Assembly (NCBI RefSeq): GCF_014805685.1
Contig: NC_060892.1
Span: 15,338,990-15,402,989, forward strand
Length of the DNA stretch: 64,000 bases
Origin: Silurus meridionalis
Lineage: Eukaryota > Chordata > Actinopteri > Siluriformes > Siluridae
Direction: 5' to 3'
Made by a program: the position numbers and the translations under genes. The notes beneath the pieces were generated by a model. It was not told the DNA's origin and searched no databases. It saw nothing but the letters and a program-made list of their open reading frames with translations. Of the stretch, positions 1-25,412 are shown in pieces; the stretch's first letter is position 1, and every line of letters begins with the position of its first letter.

Positions 1-770
1 TCTCTTTTTCTTTTTCCTGGTGGTTCCATCCTCAGCATTCTCCTACCGATATACCCCATATCTATCCTCTGCACATGTCCAAACCATCTCAATCACGCCT
101 CACTTTGTCTCCAAAATGTCCCACATGCGCGGTCCCTCTAAGAAACTCGTTTCTAATCCTGTCCATCCTTATCACTTCCAATGAACATCTTGGCATCTTC
201 AAATACTCTACCTCCAGCTCCACCTCCTGGCTTTTAGTCAGTGCTGCTGTCTCTAAACCATACAACATATCAGGTCTCACCACAGTCCTATAAACTTTCC
301 CTTTCACTTTTGCAGATACCCTTCTATCACAAATCACTCCTGCCACTCTTCACCCCCCACTCCACCCTGCCTGCACTCTTTTCTTTACTTCTTTAATACA
401 CTCTCTTACTTTGCACTGTTCATCCCAGGTACTTAAACTATTCCACATTCACCACCTCTTCTGCCTGCAACCGCACCACTCCACTGCCCTCCCTCTCATT
501 CACACACACCTCCACCTCTCCAGGCTCATCTCAACCTGCTCCCTACTCTCACCACAAATAATAATATCATCTGCAAACATCAAAATCCACGGAGACCCCT
601 GTCTGACCTCATCAGTTAACCTGTCCATCAAATAGAAAAGGGCTCAGAGCCGATCCTTGATGCAATCCAACCTCAACCATGAACCAGTCTGTCGTTTCTA
701 CTGCACACTTCACGGCTGTCACACCGTCCTTATACATGTCCTGCACCACCCTCACATACTTCTCTGGCCA
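1..770 (-). mobile_element. RTE-type LINE fragment, reverse transcriptase part
   Basis: On the - strand this encodes decayed reverse transcriptase of the RTE clade. The palm motif FADDIIICG is readable near 565-580, upstream of it comes a piece ending HQGSALSPF, and downstream a typical RTE C-terminal stretch (GVICDRRV, KVKGKVYRTVVRP, MLYGLETAAL, KIRN-like DRIRNEFLRGTAHVG) at 89-346. Several stops and frame changes make it non-functional. The 3' end of the element lies to the left of the window. A separate piece with the endonuclease domain in the same orientation lies at 4605-5317. Family knowledge: RTE elements carry an APE-type endonuclease plus RT and mobilise SINEs that share their tail; a SINE with such a tail is present at 41453-41681. 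Confidence 0.8.
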
Positions 771-774
771 TTAA

Positions 775-2376
775 TGGTTGATTTTTGCTCAATGGCTGGT
801 AGTAACAAATGTTTTCCTGCAGCTCTTATGTGACTAACTTGTCCACACTAACACAGTTTTCCTGATGTGAAAGACTGAAATGCCCAACCTAATTTAAATG
901 TTAACAGTTCCTGATAAAAGTGGACTACATACACAATTTAAATATCTTTAAAAAGAAGACACTTTAAACTTTACTGTCAAACCTCAAAGTTGATATTGCT
1001 TAAAAAGATATTGTTATAGATGATGAAGTCCTATAGATATACATTTCCTGCATTGAACATTATTTTTATTTCATATATAAATACATAAAACAGTTCTGGA
1101 GCAATCCAGAAATGTACTGGGTTGAAAGCCACATGTCTCATGAGTTTATATTTCAAATTTTATGAAGATTTACATAACAAATGAGATTCCTACAAACATT
1201 TATCTGAGGCTGTCTGATCCTTTTCTCCCTCCCTCTGTTTGAGAGACACCTGCAAAACTCAGGTGATCATTCATACTCTATTTATACAGTCTGCATATTA
1301 ATGAATGGCTGACCATTAAAAAAAATTGTTATACATGTTTGGGGCTATTGATATTGATTTGGCATTCATATTGATGTCTGGCCATTCCAAACACACACAC
1401 AAACTTACTTTTCAAGCATTTTACCTATAAAAACAAACAGGCAATAAAACCAATAAAATCGTATAAAGCTATAAGGGGAGATTTATTGTAACTTACAGAT
1501 GTAGAGCTCCATGTCTCTGTTGTTACTCCGCCCCCAAAAAATATTTTCCACATGGCTGCTTTTTCTTTTGCAAATCTCAGATAAAACAACTTTTTTGATT
1601 GTCCATTTTTTTCCTTGTTTTCTTGTTTTTTTTTTAAACAAAGTCCAGTTAGCACGAGCTATAAACAGCTGTTTATGTTGAGCTGAGAGCTGCATCACTT
1701 CCTGGTCCCTCACAGCACGTGCTGCTTCAGCCAGTAGGAGTTTATAAACAGTAATAAAACTAAGATTCACACACGTGGAGAATAAAATCCTCCCATATAT
1801 CGTTAGAGTCCTGCACTTATTGGCTACATTGTCCATCAGTCATTTTGTTTCCAAAATGCTACTGGCTGGAAAGAAAAGTTTTGAAATGATAGGCGGTGCA
1901 TAAAAAAACATGAGACACCTACAGAGAGGGTAGAGACTCCACCCTAGATTTATACTCTTTTAATTTGTAATTCTTTATTTTTTTGTGGTCTCAACCATTT
2001 TGTAACACTATATTCTTCCAGCCATATTTTTTTTGTCACCAAGATGTCGTTTTTTTATGTGAAAGATATTCGGAAATACATACAAACACCAGCCAAAGTT
2101 CTTTGACTTAAACAAAGGAATAAACATCTAAATGACAACACTATTGTTTGGTTGGTGCAGAAATGCTTTACAGCATGTTGTTCACTGGACCCTTATCTTT
2201 CCTAATAAACCGGGATTAGCAGCAGTGGATGTGTTATTACAATAATAATGTAAGTAGTGTGGGTTTTTTATGCATGTTGTTGTTGTGTACTGCTTACACA
2301 CATTCAGCAAATAGATTCATTATACGTTTTCCATTGAAAAACAGTGATCTGAAATCTGCTTGAGACTTGAAAACCT
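775..2376. other. no gene recognised; AT-rich spacer
   Basis: About 1.6 kb between the LINE fragment and the piggyBac coding region. I see no known gene, RNA or intact repeat. An open stretch on the - strand at 1483-1836 shows no recognisable motif and is probably chance. A TTAA lies exactly at the left junction (771-774), the target site of piggyBac elements, so part of this spacer may be piggyBac non-coding sequence; I could not find matching terminal repeats. Confidence 0.4.
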
Positions 2377-4200
2377 TCAGAAATGCCTGCCGTATTTATA
2401 CAAAAGACACACATTCACAATATATGGATACACAAGTCTTTTATTTAAGTGTTTTTTGCAGACCCAGTGTCCATCATTCCTGCATTTGGCACAGGTGAAT
2501 TTCTGACATGTTGCACAGGTAAACCTGCTGTGATTCCTGTTGCAGCTCTCTTGCACCTGGCACTGCGTTGTCCGTACAGTCCCTGGCACAGCAGCTGCAG
2601 CAGCCTGCCTCTGTGCCAATATTTCCTTGTGCTGCATGAATTGGCAACGAAGTTCCTTAGCTAGAAGACTCAGAAACAATCTTTTTTTGCCTGCCCACCC
2701 TGTACATGCCTGGTACAAAATGTAGGCATTCACCGCGGCCAGGTCCAGCATATTGTAGAAAACCGCTACTGGCCACCTGCGTGTTGCTGCTCTTACGGAA
2801 TACATCCGGGCCATTTGGTCGTCTACACCACACTGTAAAAGCAGAGAGAGAGAGAGTCATGAGTATATGTGCTTTTTTTCTATAGGCCTGTATAGTACAC
2901 ATCAGAAAACATTGTGGCACTGGTGTAAAATTATACACACATTCACATACCTTCATGTGGTTATAGTCTGTTATCGTGTTGGGTTTCCTCTTTCTGCCAT
3001 CACCGATCGTCACGTCTTGGTGCATGGAACTTAGAACACACACAGTCTTGTTTTTTTTTAGGTGCATAAATTGTCAAGGAGACACTGCCACTTCTAAGCA
3101 CTGAAGTGGAGAAAACCTCTCGCCGTGCAGTGTCTTTTGCAATTTTAACAAGATCATGCGGGACTTTATTCACCATGCCCAGTAGCGTTGTTTTGCGCTG
3201 CAACAGTCTGTGCGACAGTGACAGTGAAGTAAAGAAATTGTCCGTCGTGACATTTCTCCCATCATCTAAAAATGGCTCCATCAGATTCATGACCACGTTC
3301 TCTGCCAGCCTCTCTCCCTTCTGACGACTGGGGTCCTTTCCCAAGTAAGGAGATGCATTGCAGACATATTTGGTCTCCAAATCCGTGGGCATCCAAAACT
3401 TGATCCCAAATTTGTCTGTCTTGGTTGCGATATACTGTGTGAATGGACAACGAACCTTGGTAGGGAACAGCTGTTCATCTATGGTCATGTGTTGTGAAAC
3501 TCTCAGCACAGTTCTTGATGAAGCGTGTCCAGGTGTCGGAGATCGCAGCAAATTTGTCTGTTTTTACCCGTTCTGCCTGCATGTCCTTGTCATCAAATCG
3601 AAGGTGTTGCATAATTGAAATGAATCTATCTCGGGGCATTGTCTCTTTGATTACTGGCACCAGAAAGCTTTCTGACCAGCAATCCACAATGGCACCAACG
3701 GGACACATGATTGCTCTTACAAACAAAATTGAAATGAATGCCATCAGTTCATGAATTGCCAAATTCCAGTCCGGCTCTGTTCTGCGGGCTTGATGGACCG
3801 TGCAATCCCTGATGGTCTGCAGCATTCCCACGTCTAACAGGCAAAGGAAGCTTTGGAGCACGCTTGTAATTTTACGCTGTCGGAAGATAAACAAATAGAG
3901 AATGGTAAATTTACATGAACCTCACTCTAAATGGGTTTATATAAATATCATATGTACTATGGCAATGACAAACCTTAGCAGACTCTGTGGGTCCAGCTTG
4001 CGCAGTGAAGCACGAGTGATTTGCTACTGCACTGGGCATTCCAATGTCCTCCTCTACCCACACAGTCCCGTCTTTTGCCGTCTGGCTCAGACAGAGCTTC
4101 CCAGTACCACGGTGCATCTTACGTGGAGGCATGTTGGGTTCTTGTTCCGTCTCCTTTTCGGATTCTTCTGAGGCGGTATCAGTGGCCTGCTGGACAAATT
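2377..4200 (-). pseudogene. piggyBac-type transposase (DDE_Tnp_1_7), intron-bearing and frameshifted
   Basis: The - strand carries most of a piggyBac transposase. From the N-terminus: a region near 4180-3975 (MPPRKMHRGTGK), an exon from 3876 with WNLAIHELMAFISILF and MPRDRFISIMQHLRF, then the catalytic core with TIDEQ (first Asp, near 3480), FGIKFWM, TTDNFFTS (second Asp, near 3240), DYNHMK, and after an intron CGVDDQMARMYSV and FYNMLDLAAVNAYILY (third Asp, near 2730). A Cys/His cluster (CATCQKFTCAKC, HWVCKKHL) ends the protein, as in many piggyBac transposases. The intron 2833-2950 has GT-AG ends. Reading changes frame in the homopolymer near 3052-3059, so the copy is not intact. Boundaries and terminal repeats were not found. 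The PGBD4-like subfamily is likely but not certain. Confidence 0.82.
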
Positions 4201-4604
4201 AAATCTCTCCTCCATCAGAGTCTGCTTTGTCCATTTCCTGAAGCCAGGCCAAAGCCTGTTGCGTGGAGAGGTTCTTCCTGCGTGGCAGTGATACGGAGGC
4301 CATCCTGATGTGCGTTCTCAAAAATGTGAAGAAGAAATGATTCTCCCGCTTGGGTCGGTCTGCTTTTATGCACAGCACTGTGCTGAAGAACTGTGAAAAT
4401 CTCAACAGGGGTGAATAACACCTCAGGACTTGCACCAGTTTTACTTGAGCTCTCCACGAATTAGCAATGCTAATATAGCTGTTTGAAGGATTCCCTGCAC
4501 ATGTCCGAACGCTCTGACCCCACCTCTCTTTCAATTTAATAGGTTTAATCTTTAAACCAATCATTTTGTTTTATTTTATTTTCTGTTCTCAGAATATATT
4601 TGAG

Positions 4605-5317
4605 TAAGTAAAACTCCCATCTGCTTTCCTGCACGTCCTCATTCCCCTACCACGTCTCTTTGTCTTCCTTTGTCTTTCCTAGTGTCACACCAAGTTTCTT
4701 TCTAGCTGTCTCCCTTATCACTTCTGCAGTTTTTGCCCAATCATCCAGCACCTCTTCACCACCATGAGCCCCTGTCTGACCTCTTCCCTAAATCTCACAC
4801 TACAGTCTTCCTCCTTCAGTTTCCACCATCTTATTCTTCTTTCAGTCTTCACTCTCCTCCTCTTCTACATCACCTCCAAAACCATCCTACAGACCACCAT
4901 CCGATGTTGTTTAGCTATACTGTCCCCTGCCAACACCTTACAGTTTCCAATCTCCTTCAGGCTGCATCTCCTGCATAAAATATAGTCTACCTGTGTGCAA
5001 CTTCTACCCTCTTATAAATATATAAATATATATATATATATGTGATATAGGATCACCATATGAGCCTCCTTCTAAAATAAGTGTACCACTTCCATTTCCA
5101 TCTTTTTAGCAAAATCTACCATCTGCCCTTCTACAATCCTCTCCTTAAGACTATACCTACTCATCACCTCCTCATCAACTCTGTTCCCTTCACCTACATG
5201 CCCATTAAAGTCTGCCCCAATCACCAATCTTTCATTCCCAAGTACACTTTCCACCACTTCATCTAACTCACTCCAGACGTTTTCCTTCTCTATCTCACAA
5301 CCCACTTGTGGAGCATA
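4605..5317 (-). mobile_element. RTE-type LINE fragment, endonuclease and linker part
   Basis: On the - strand, 5317-5072 encodes the end of an APE-type endonuclease (SAYAPQVGCEIE, WSELDEVVESVLG, VIGADFNGHVGEG) and 4985-4605 the endonuclease-RT linker (IRWWKLKEEDCSVRF, then an ETWWGNEDVQES-like end). Both parts match the usual order of RTE proteins. The reading frame is broken. Roughly 300 codons of RT that should follow are absent before the RT fragment at 1-770, so either piggyBac insertion was accompanied by deletion or these are two separate LINE copies. Confidence 0.78.
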
Positions 5318-5589
5318 AGCAGAGTTTTTAACTTTTATAAATGGAAATATACAATATGATTACAGAAGTCACAATTGATCTGGATGATTAATTTAAAAAG
5401 AAAAAAAGGTCACTGTATTTATTAGTAGTTATGAATTTTGTGAATATGATACTCATTGGTAGATGTGAATTTCTGTGTGATTTTGTTTAACGATTTTATT
5501 TTATTTAATTTTATTGGAAAATCCTTAAATTGCGTCTTCTTTAAATGTTTTTTTTTCCCAAAGATGTTTTACAGCTTTGTTCTTTTTCA
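5318..5589. other. spacer upstream of dhx38
   Basis: AT-rich sequence with no gene. In human, TXNL4B lies head to head with DHX38 here, but no thioredoxin-like exon is visible on the - strand anywhere left of dhx38 in this window. Confidence 0.4.
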
Positions 5590-5756
5590 ATAAAGTTTTG
5601 TCAAAGCGGAACTGCGGCGTTGAATTGTGGGGCGGTAATGGCGTCCTCCTGTGCGCGTTTTTGTTTCGTGTTTTTTCTGTAATTATTTTTATGCTTTTAA
5701 TCTGATTGCAGTAATGTGTTCAACACAGATACCTCAGTAAAAGCGTACTTGAACAG
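5590..5756 (+). promoter_or_regulatory. dhx38: probable dhx38 promoter and non-coding exon 1
   Basis: A short CpG-rich patch (5605-5665, with GCGGAACTGCGGCG and GGGGCGG) stands out from AT-rich surroundings. It is followed by sequence ending at a good splice donor, ACAG|GTAAAC at 5756/5757. The next acceptor in the right place is TTTTGCAG at 6906, 25 bases upstream of the start codon. The transcription start is not defined by sequence alone. Human DHX38 also has a non-coding first exon. Exon 1 is inferred, not proven. Confidence 0.5.
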
Positions 5757-6906
5757 GTAAACACACAGGATTTGATTTTCTCTTTGCTTTATTAGCATGT
5801 AGCTTGATGTAGCCGGTTAGCATGCTAGTTTGTAAATACGGCAATTTGTCTTTTGTGTAGAAACCCGTGTGACACAATACTAGAACTCAGATAACACGAA
5901 AAATACATATTTTAACACACACTATTTCACTCCATGTGTGTGTATATATTGTACATATATTGTATGTGTGTATATTTGTGAGATTTATTCTATGTATGTA
6001 GATTTGTGAGTCTTAATTTTAACGGTTTTTTTAAATCATATAACTTATTTAGCTTTTAGCGCTTTATTGCTTCCAATATAAACTACAGTTCCTGAGCTGA
6101 CTTACTAAAAACATTAATAATGTACATAAAGCAGCGCACTGGTGTGAGAAGTTCACTACAGTACAGTGATCCACTGTGTCTTGTTATAGTTGTGAAAAGC
6201 GCTATAGAAATAAACTAGACTTATACCACGTTATTTTGCGATAAATAGTTTTATTTTAATAATGCATACCTAATCGGTTTATAGTTATATCTAATCTTGT
6301 GGAACATCCACGATGAACTTTCGTACCCCTTGATTGTTTACTGATATGCTGATATGATGACAAACACTAAGAAATCACACGTTTAAGCTCCACTGCCTTG
6401 AATTTTCCCAGAAAATGACAGCTTGTACAACGATGAATGAATTGTGTCCTTGTTATGCTAAACGTCAACATTTCAGTGAAGTAGGCTTGTATTGTCATTA
6501 TAACCTTGTACAGTGCAGTACACAGTGAAACAAAACAACATTCCTCAAGGAACAAGGTGCTACATCAGACAACATTAATGATCAAAAAGTAGCTACTGTA
6601 CTCAAAACTACCTGGGAAATGATTTCAAGTGGATATACGCAACAATTATGCAAAAAGATTTGTGTTAATGCAGGTGCATTGTCCATGAAAAACTGTACAT
6701 TTTAACTCTGAATGAATGTTTCAGCAACAATTTTATTAAAGACCAGCAACTATGTTAGGGTTAATTACATGCATTTTTAATTTGTTAACTGTATAATAAC
6801 TTTTGATTGAGCAAATTAATATAAACTGCAGTATTGTCAGAGCTACTGTTACCAAAAATTAACTGTATATACCCCCGATTGTATATTATCTGGTGGAATT
6901 TTGCAG
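5757..6906 (+). other. dhx38: dhx38 intron 1, nothing notable
   Basis: AT-rich intron between the inferred non-coding exon and the first coding exon. Near 6190-6230 is a short piece resembling the end of the dispersed repeat also seen at 7420-7475 and 51066-51245. No other feature is seen. Confidence 0.4.
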
Positions 6907-6931
6907 ATCACTCTGCAGTGTCTCTGGTGAG

Positions 6932-21209
<14,278 letters not shown>

Positions 21210-21890
21210 ATCATGCCGAGCTTCATACCACTTGTGACGTCCTGCTGTTTCCAGAGCTGGTGAATGTGCATTTCCCAACATGCACCAGCAGTAGGAGCAC
21301 TTGCACAAGAGAAGAGGAAGAGAAGGTAGTGTTGGGAGTAGTGGACTCATGGCATGGTACACATTTCATTCATGTGTGAGCCTTTAGGTCGTGTCTATTA
21401 CTGTCCGTTTGTTGTTTTGTTTTTTTAACTTGTTTGCATACATGGATTAAAAAAAGAGGAGTTTTATTTCTTGTGTTATTTGCTTTACTTTTTTATTAAT
21501 GTTTATCTCAGTGCTGTATATGAACACCGAGCTTTGTTTTTCCAGTGCTGCATGGCAGAAATCCTCAAACTGAATATTCAATAGTTTCATGTTGTGAGAA
21601 ATATCCAGTGTTGTCAATATGCTAAACATTAAACATTTTAAATCAGTACAGTGGACATACATGGCCATTTTTATGAGACAGAAACTCTGAAAAGCTCCAC
21701 TATGTCCTTTGTCCCTGTTTTTTTTCTTGTTTTTTTTTTTTTTTTTTTTAGCAGCTGTAAATATTGGATCTGCAGTAAATGTTGAAAATGATCATTTGTC
21801 CATCAAACATAATAAATGTAAAGAGTTTAAACAGTCATGGACTACAGTTTTCTTCTTGTATTGCAATAAAACTAAGAAATGAACCATGAT
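21210..21890 (+). terminator. dhx38: dhx38 3' UTR with two poly(A) signals
   Basis: After the TAG at 21207-21209, AATAAA occurs at 21811-21816 and 21865-21870. Either would give a 3' UTR of about 0.6-0.7 kb. A homopolymer T tract lies at 21730-21749. The cleavage site cannot be fixed from sequence. Confidence 0.55.
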
Positions 21891-22719
21891 GAAGTCTAAA
21901 TGGACACCGTAAATCAAACCAAAACATAGACTGTGTAATGACAAGTCATGTAATCATAAAATATACCTGCAAACTGCAATTAAGGGCCCAAGCACTTTCT
22001 AACTTACTCATTAGCCGCTCATCAGTGCATGTTCTCTCACAGATGTACTACATTTACTTTATTTAAAAACAAGTATGGTTTTTAAGTTGCAGCTTCTCAC
22101 AGACACGTGTGGGTTTCTTAAAGAATTGCACATACATTAGCAGTGTCACTGTTTATCAGTGAAGGATTTTTTTTGTTCTTTTTGTCCAGATTATAACGAG
22201 CCGTTCATAAAGAGTTTTAATAGTTACACTGTGCATTGATTCATTCTGTTACAGCAGTGCTGACCAGTTCCTGCTCTACTTTACATGAGGAGTTACATAC
22301 TGATGCTTGTTCTAGTATATCATTTTCTTTTTTTTTTTATGATTTTTATCTTGACCATTGAGAAGATTATACATAGCAGCACTTATATCAGCTTCTAAGT
22401 CATAACAGAAATATCCAGTCTTTATGGATATTCCTCGAGATGAAATGGTTAGAAAGTGTGAAGCATCAGTCTTTAATAAATAAACATTTGTTAACAAGCT
22501 GTGGATTCTTTATCTATAACCGCACACTCCAGAGGCCTGCAGCTGTTATTCCTTCTCTACACCAAGTTACTCAAGTTTAGGAATTGTTTATAGATGACTG
22601 GGTTTGAGTTACATCTCAGTAGCAGTTCTGGTGTATTCTGGATTATTTGGCACATACTGAAGACCTCAGAGAGAAAAGGAAACTGGTTTTCCCCTGATTT
22701 CTATTCCTCTGTAAATCGG

Positions 22720-22990
22720 CAGAAAGCTTTCATTAAGTCGTTCTTTTTTTAAAAGACGATCTTGTGAAGATTGGAAATGGTCTCCTGCACTCGTTTAATT
22801 GGGACAAATCTGTGGTGCAGGCTGACATTTGAAAAATCCCTCAGCTGCATGACGGTGGCAGGCGTCACCTTTATAAGCGATTTATGCTGGAGGCCTTTGT
22901 GGCGATGAAAGGAATTAAAATGGCGCGCGTGTCACCGGGGATGTGAGGCGGAGGATTAAGTGTAAAACCGGACTTCTGAGAGGATCGGAG
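22720..22990. other. candidate conserved non-coding block
   Basis: Complex, GC-balanced sequence (CTCGTTTAATTGGGAC, GGCGTCACCTTTATAAGCGA, GGAATTAAAATGGCGCGCGT) unlike its flanks, and without coding potential. CCTTTATAAGCG resembles a Hox/TATA-like site. Function unknown; conservation not testable here. Confidence 0.35.
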
Positions 22991-23899
22991 ATGCTCGAGC
23001 CTGTTGACTCTGATGCGGTTTGGTACAGAGAGAGGTGCAGGAGTGGTGTGTTTCTATATATGCGTTAAGAACATGTCTCTGTCCAAACACTTCAGCGACA
23101 GTGATTACAAACCAAATCACAGCACACACGCATTACATGAGGGAGGGGAAAGAAATCCAAAACACGGTGCTTCCTGCACTTTTAATTAACCCTGGACTTG
23201 TAATGTTCTGATAAAGACGAGTGCGGCAGAGCCCCCCCCCTTCCGTCTACAATACCTCTGTCAGTAATGAACAGCCTTCTGGGATCCAATTACAACACGA
23301 CTCCATCTGAGGTCTGCTCGAGACATAACTGCAGCCTGATCCTCGTCTCGCACGTCTCTTCCGTCCCTGCTGCCTGTGACTTTCTCTTGATGGGATTTTT
23401 TTTCGAAAGAGGTGTAACCACCGATCCTGCAGAACATCTACAGCCATTAAACCACCTGCTCATGAGCACACAAAGCCAAAAGATGCTGAGTTACAGTCAG
23501 TGTAAAATGAAAAGTACGTTTATTAGACATTCGTAGGAATGAAAGGACACAAACATTCAACTTTCTGATGCTACTACAGTAATATTAATCAGGTAGTGAA
23601 AGGAGGATCAACTAGTGATCACAAAGAGAAAGTGTTCCGATCCCATAAGCACCAGAATGCCACCTGCACTGTTTGATCTCCTATAGGAATCTCGCTATAC
23701 TTCAAAGGACCTAATATGGCTGTAACGAACGGCTGAATTCTTGATTCTGATTGGTCAGATTCAGTTTCTATAACAGCAGTGCTGATATATCTCTTATTGA
23801 TAAGCCATTTATATGAATTCACTTATTTAAAGAGGTTATCGTTTCTATAGTAACAGCTCATTCACAGGGACATGCGCAGTTGCTGCTTCTAAATAAATA

Positions 23900-24096
23900 C
23901 AGGCGGTCGTGTGGACTTATGACCACAAGTGGGACCGACAAATCGATTTGGTCGTAAGTAGAGTAGACTATATGTACAGTACTGTGAAATGATGCCGGAA
24001 GCTGGTAAAAAAAAATAACGTACACCGCGGCTAGCGATAGTGGTCGTAAAGTCGAATGGTCGTAAGTCGCATAGGTCGTAAGTCGACGAGTACCTG
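23900..24096. mobile_element. short Tigger/pogo-like MITE
   Basis: 197 bp bounded by TA on both sides, with imperfect inverted ends (left CAGGCGGTCGTGTGGACTTA; right complemented CAGGTACTCGTCGACTTACG). GTCGTAAGTCG-type motifs repeat near the right end. No coding capacity. A related end appears at 57278-57345. Confidence 0.8.
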
Positions 24097-24484
24097 TAAA
24101 TGAAAATAAATATAATCTAATTGCTCACATGGCCTCCTGTTGTATAAGAGGAATAAAACACCAGAGGGCACACTGTTATAGAACGATATCGATTGTTGAT
24201 TATTTTCTTTGCAGCACATCCTGACGTTGTATCCCTTACATAACAAATGTCATGCCTAATGAAGTAATGTTATATGTCACTTACATTAATTTCAAGATGG
24301 GTTATTTATTTATTCATTTATTATTAGTAGTAGTAATTGAGTGTCAAGAATCAAAACTAACCAGAATAACATAACCTTTTTCAAAATTAAGGATTTTCAG
24401 GGCATTAATAACACTTATTGCTGTTCTTAGTTTTTACAGAGACACTTTAAGTGTTGTGTTTTGAGTGCTGGGTGAGACAGAGTG

Positions 24485-25412
24485 TTTATTGATTTTGCCT
24501 GAGCAGAACAGGTCTTCTTGTGCTGAGATTCCGGTTTAAAGTTCATTCAGTAATGAGACCCTGAGCAGAAAGAACAATCTCGGCTTCTTCAGTGACACAA
24601 GAACACTGCCGTGATGGTACACGGATGTACATATTAAAGTATTGCCTATATGGTTTGTCAATAATATGACACGCTTTACACACTGCATATACATGAACAG
24701 ACGTCACACAAAACACACAACTGCACACGACTGTTGTATTTCACACAAACACCGAATGATTTATCTTCAGAGAAAGACATCAGGGTTGTAAAAAAAAAAA
24801 AGCCCAGATGTAAATGCAGACACTAGAGATGTGTTTTACAGTTCTTTTCTAAAGATTTTAAATGCCAGGAGGCTTGAAAAGTTTTTGATCTGAAAGCCAC
24901 TGAGAAATTTATGACAAATGCTGAAATGTCAACAAAAAAAAAATGATTACATTAAATATCACCCCAGTGAACAAACGCAAAGGAAGCTGTGTTCACTTAC
25001 CTCAGAGCAAAACAAGTTTCATAATGATTAACACACACTGACACTCCGTCCTAAAAAATGAAAACTGCACTCGTTTTCACTGCCAAAGAAAACGCCATTA
25101 TCTTATATCTCATAGCATCTGTCATAGTGTCATTATATTATTCAAGTTTAACAGGTTTAGAAAATATATAGGTGTAAACAAACCCAAATCTCCATCACTT
25201 CTATTCACATATTTTCTCCATCAATGCTGTATTACTTTTTTTTTTAAAAGTGCCTCAGTGTCGCAGACAATTCCTGAGAGAAAGTACATTTATGGAGGTA
25301 TAAACTTCCAGCGATGTGGCTTATTTCGGGTCCTTCTCTTCAGTGCCCTTTGAGCGACTCGCCGTGCCACTTCAGCGGCAAAACTCGAGCCGGGCGTGGC
25401 TCTGCACACACC
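24485..25412 (-). terminator. pmfbp1: probable pmfbp1 3' UTR
   Basis: Downstream of the TGA, the first AATAAA on the - strand that I find is at 24485-24490 (TTTATT on +), with more in the AT-rich stretch 24303-24322. The UTR length is therefore uncertain. No gene or repeat is recognised inside. Confidence 0.4.

Larger units (their letters stand above)
21890..24480. other. intergenic region between the 3' ends of dhx38 and pmfbp1
   Basis: About 2.6 kb with no gene. It contains a candidate conserved block (22720-22990) and a Tigger-like MITE (23900-24096). The remainder is AT-rich with short homopolymers. Confidence 0.5.

Noticed and set aside
1425..1836. Two overlapping open frames on the - strand (76 and 117 aa)
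   Set aside because: No domain, family motif or splice context; AT-rich spacer next to transposon debris.
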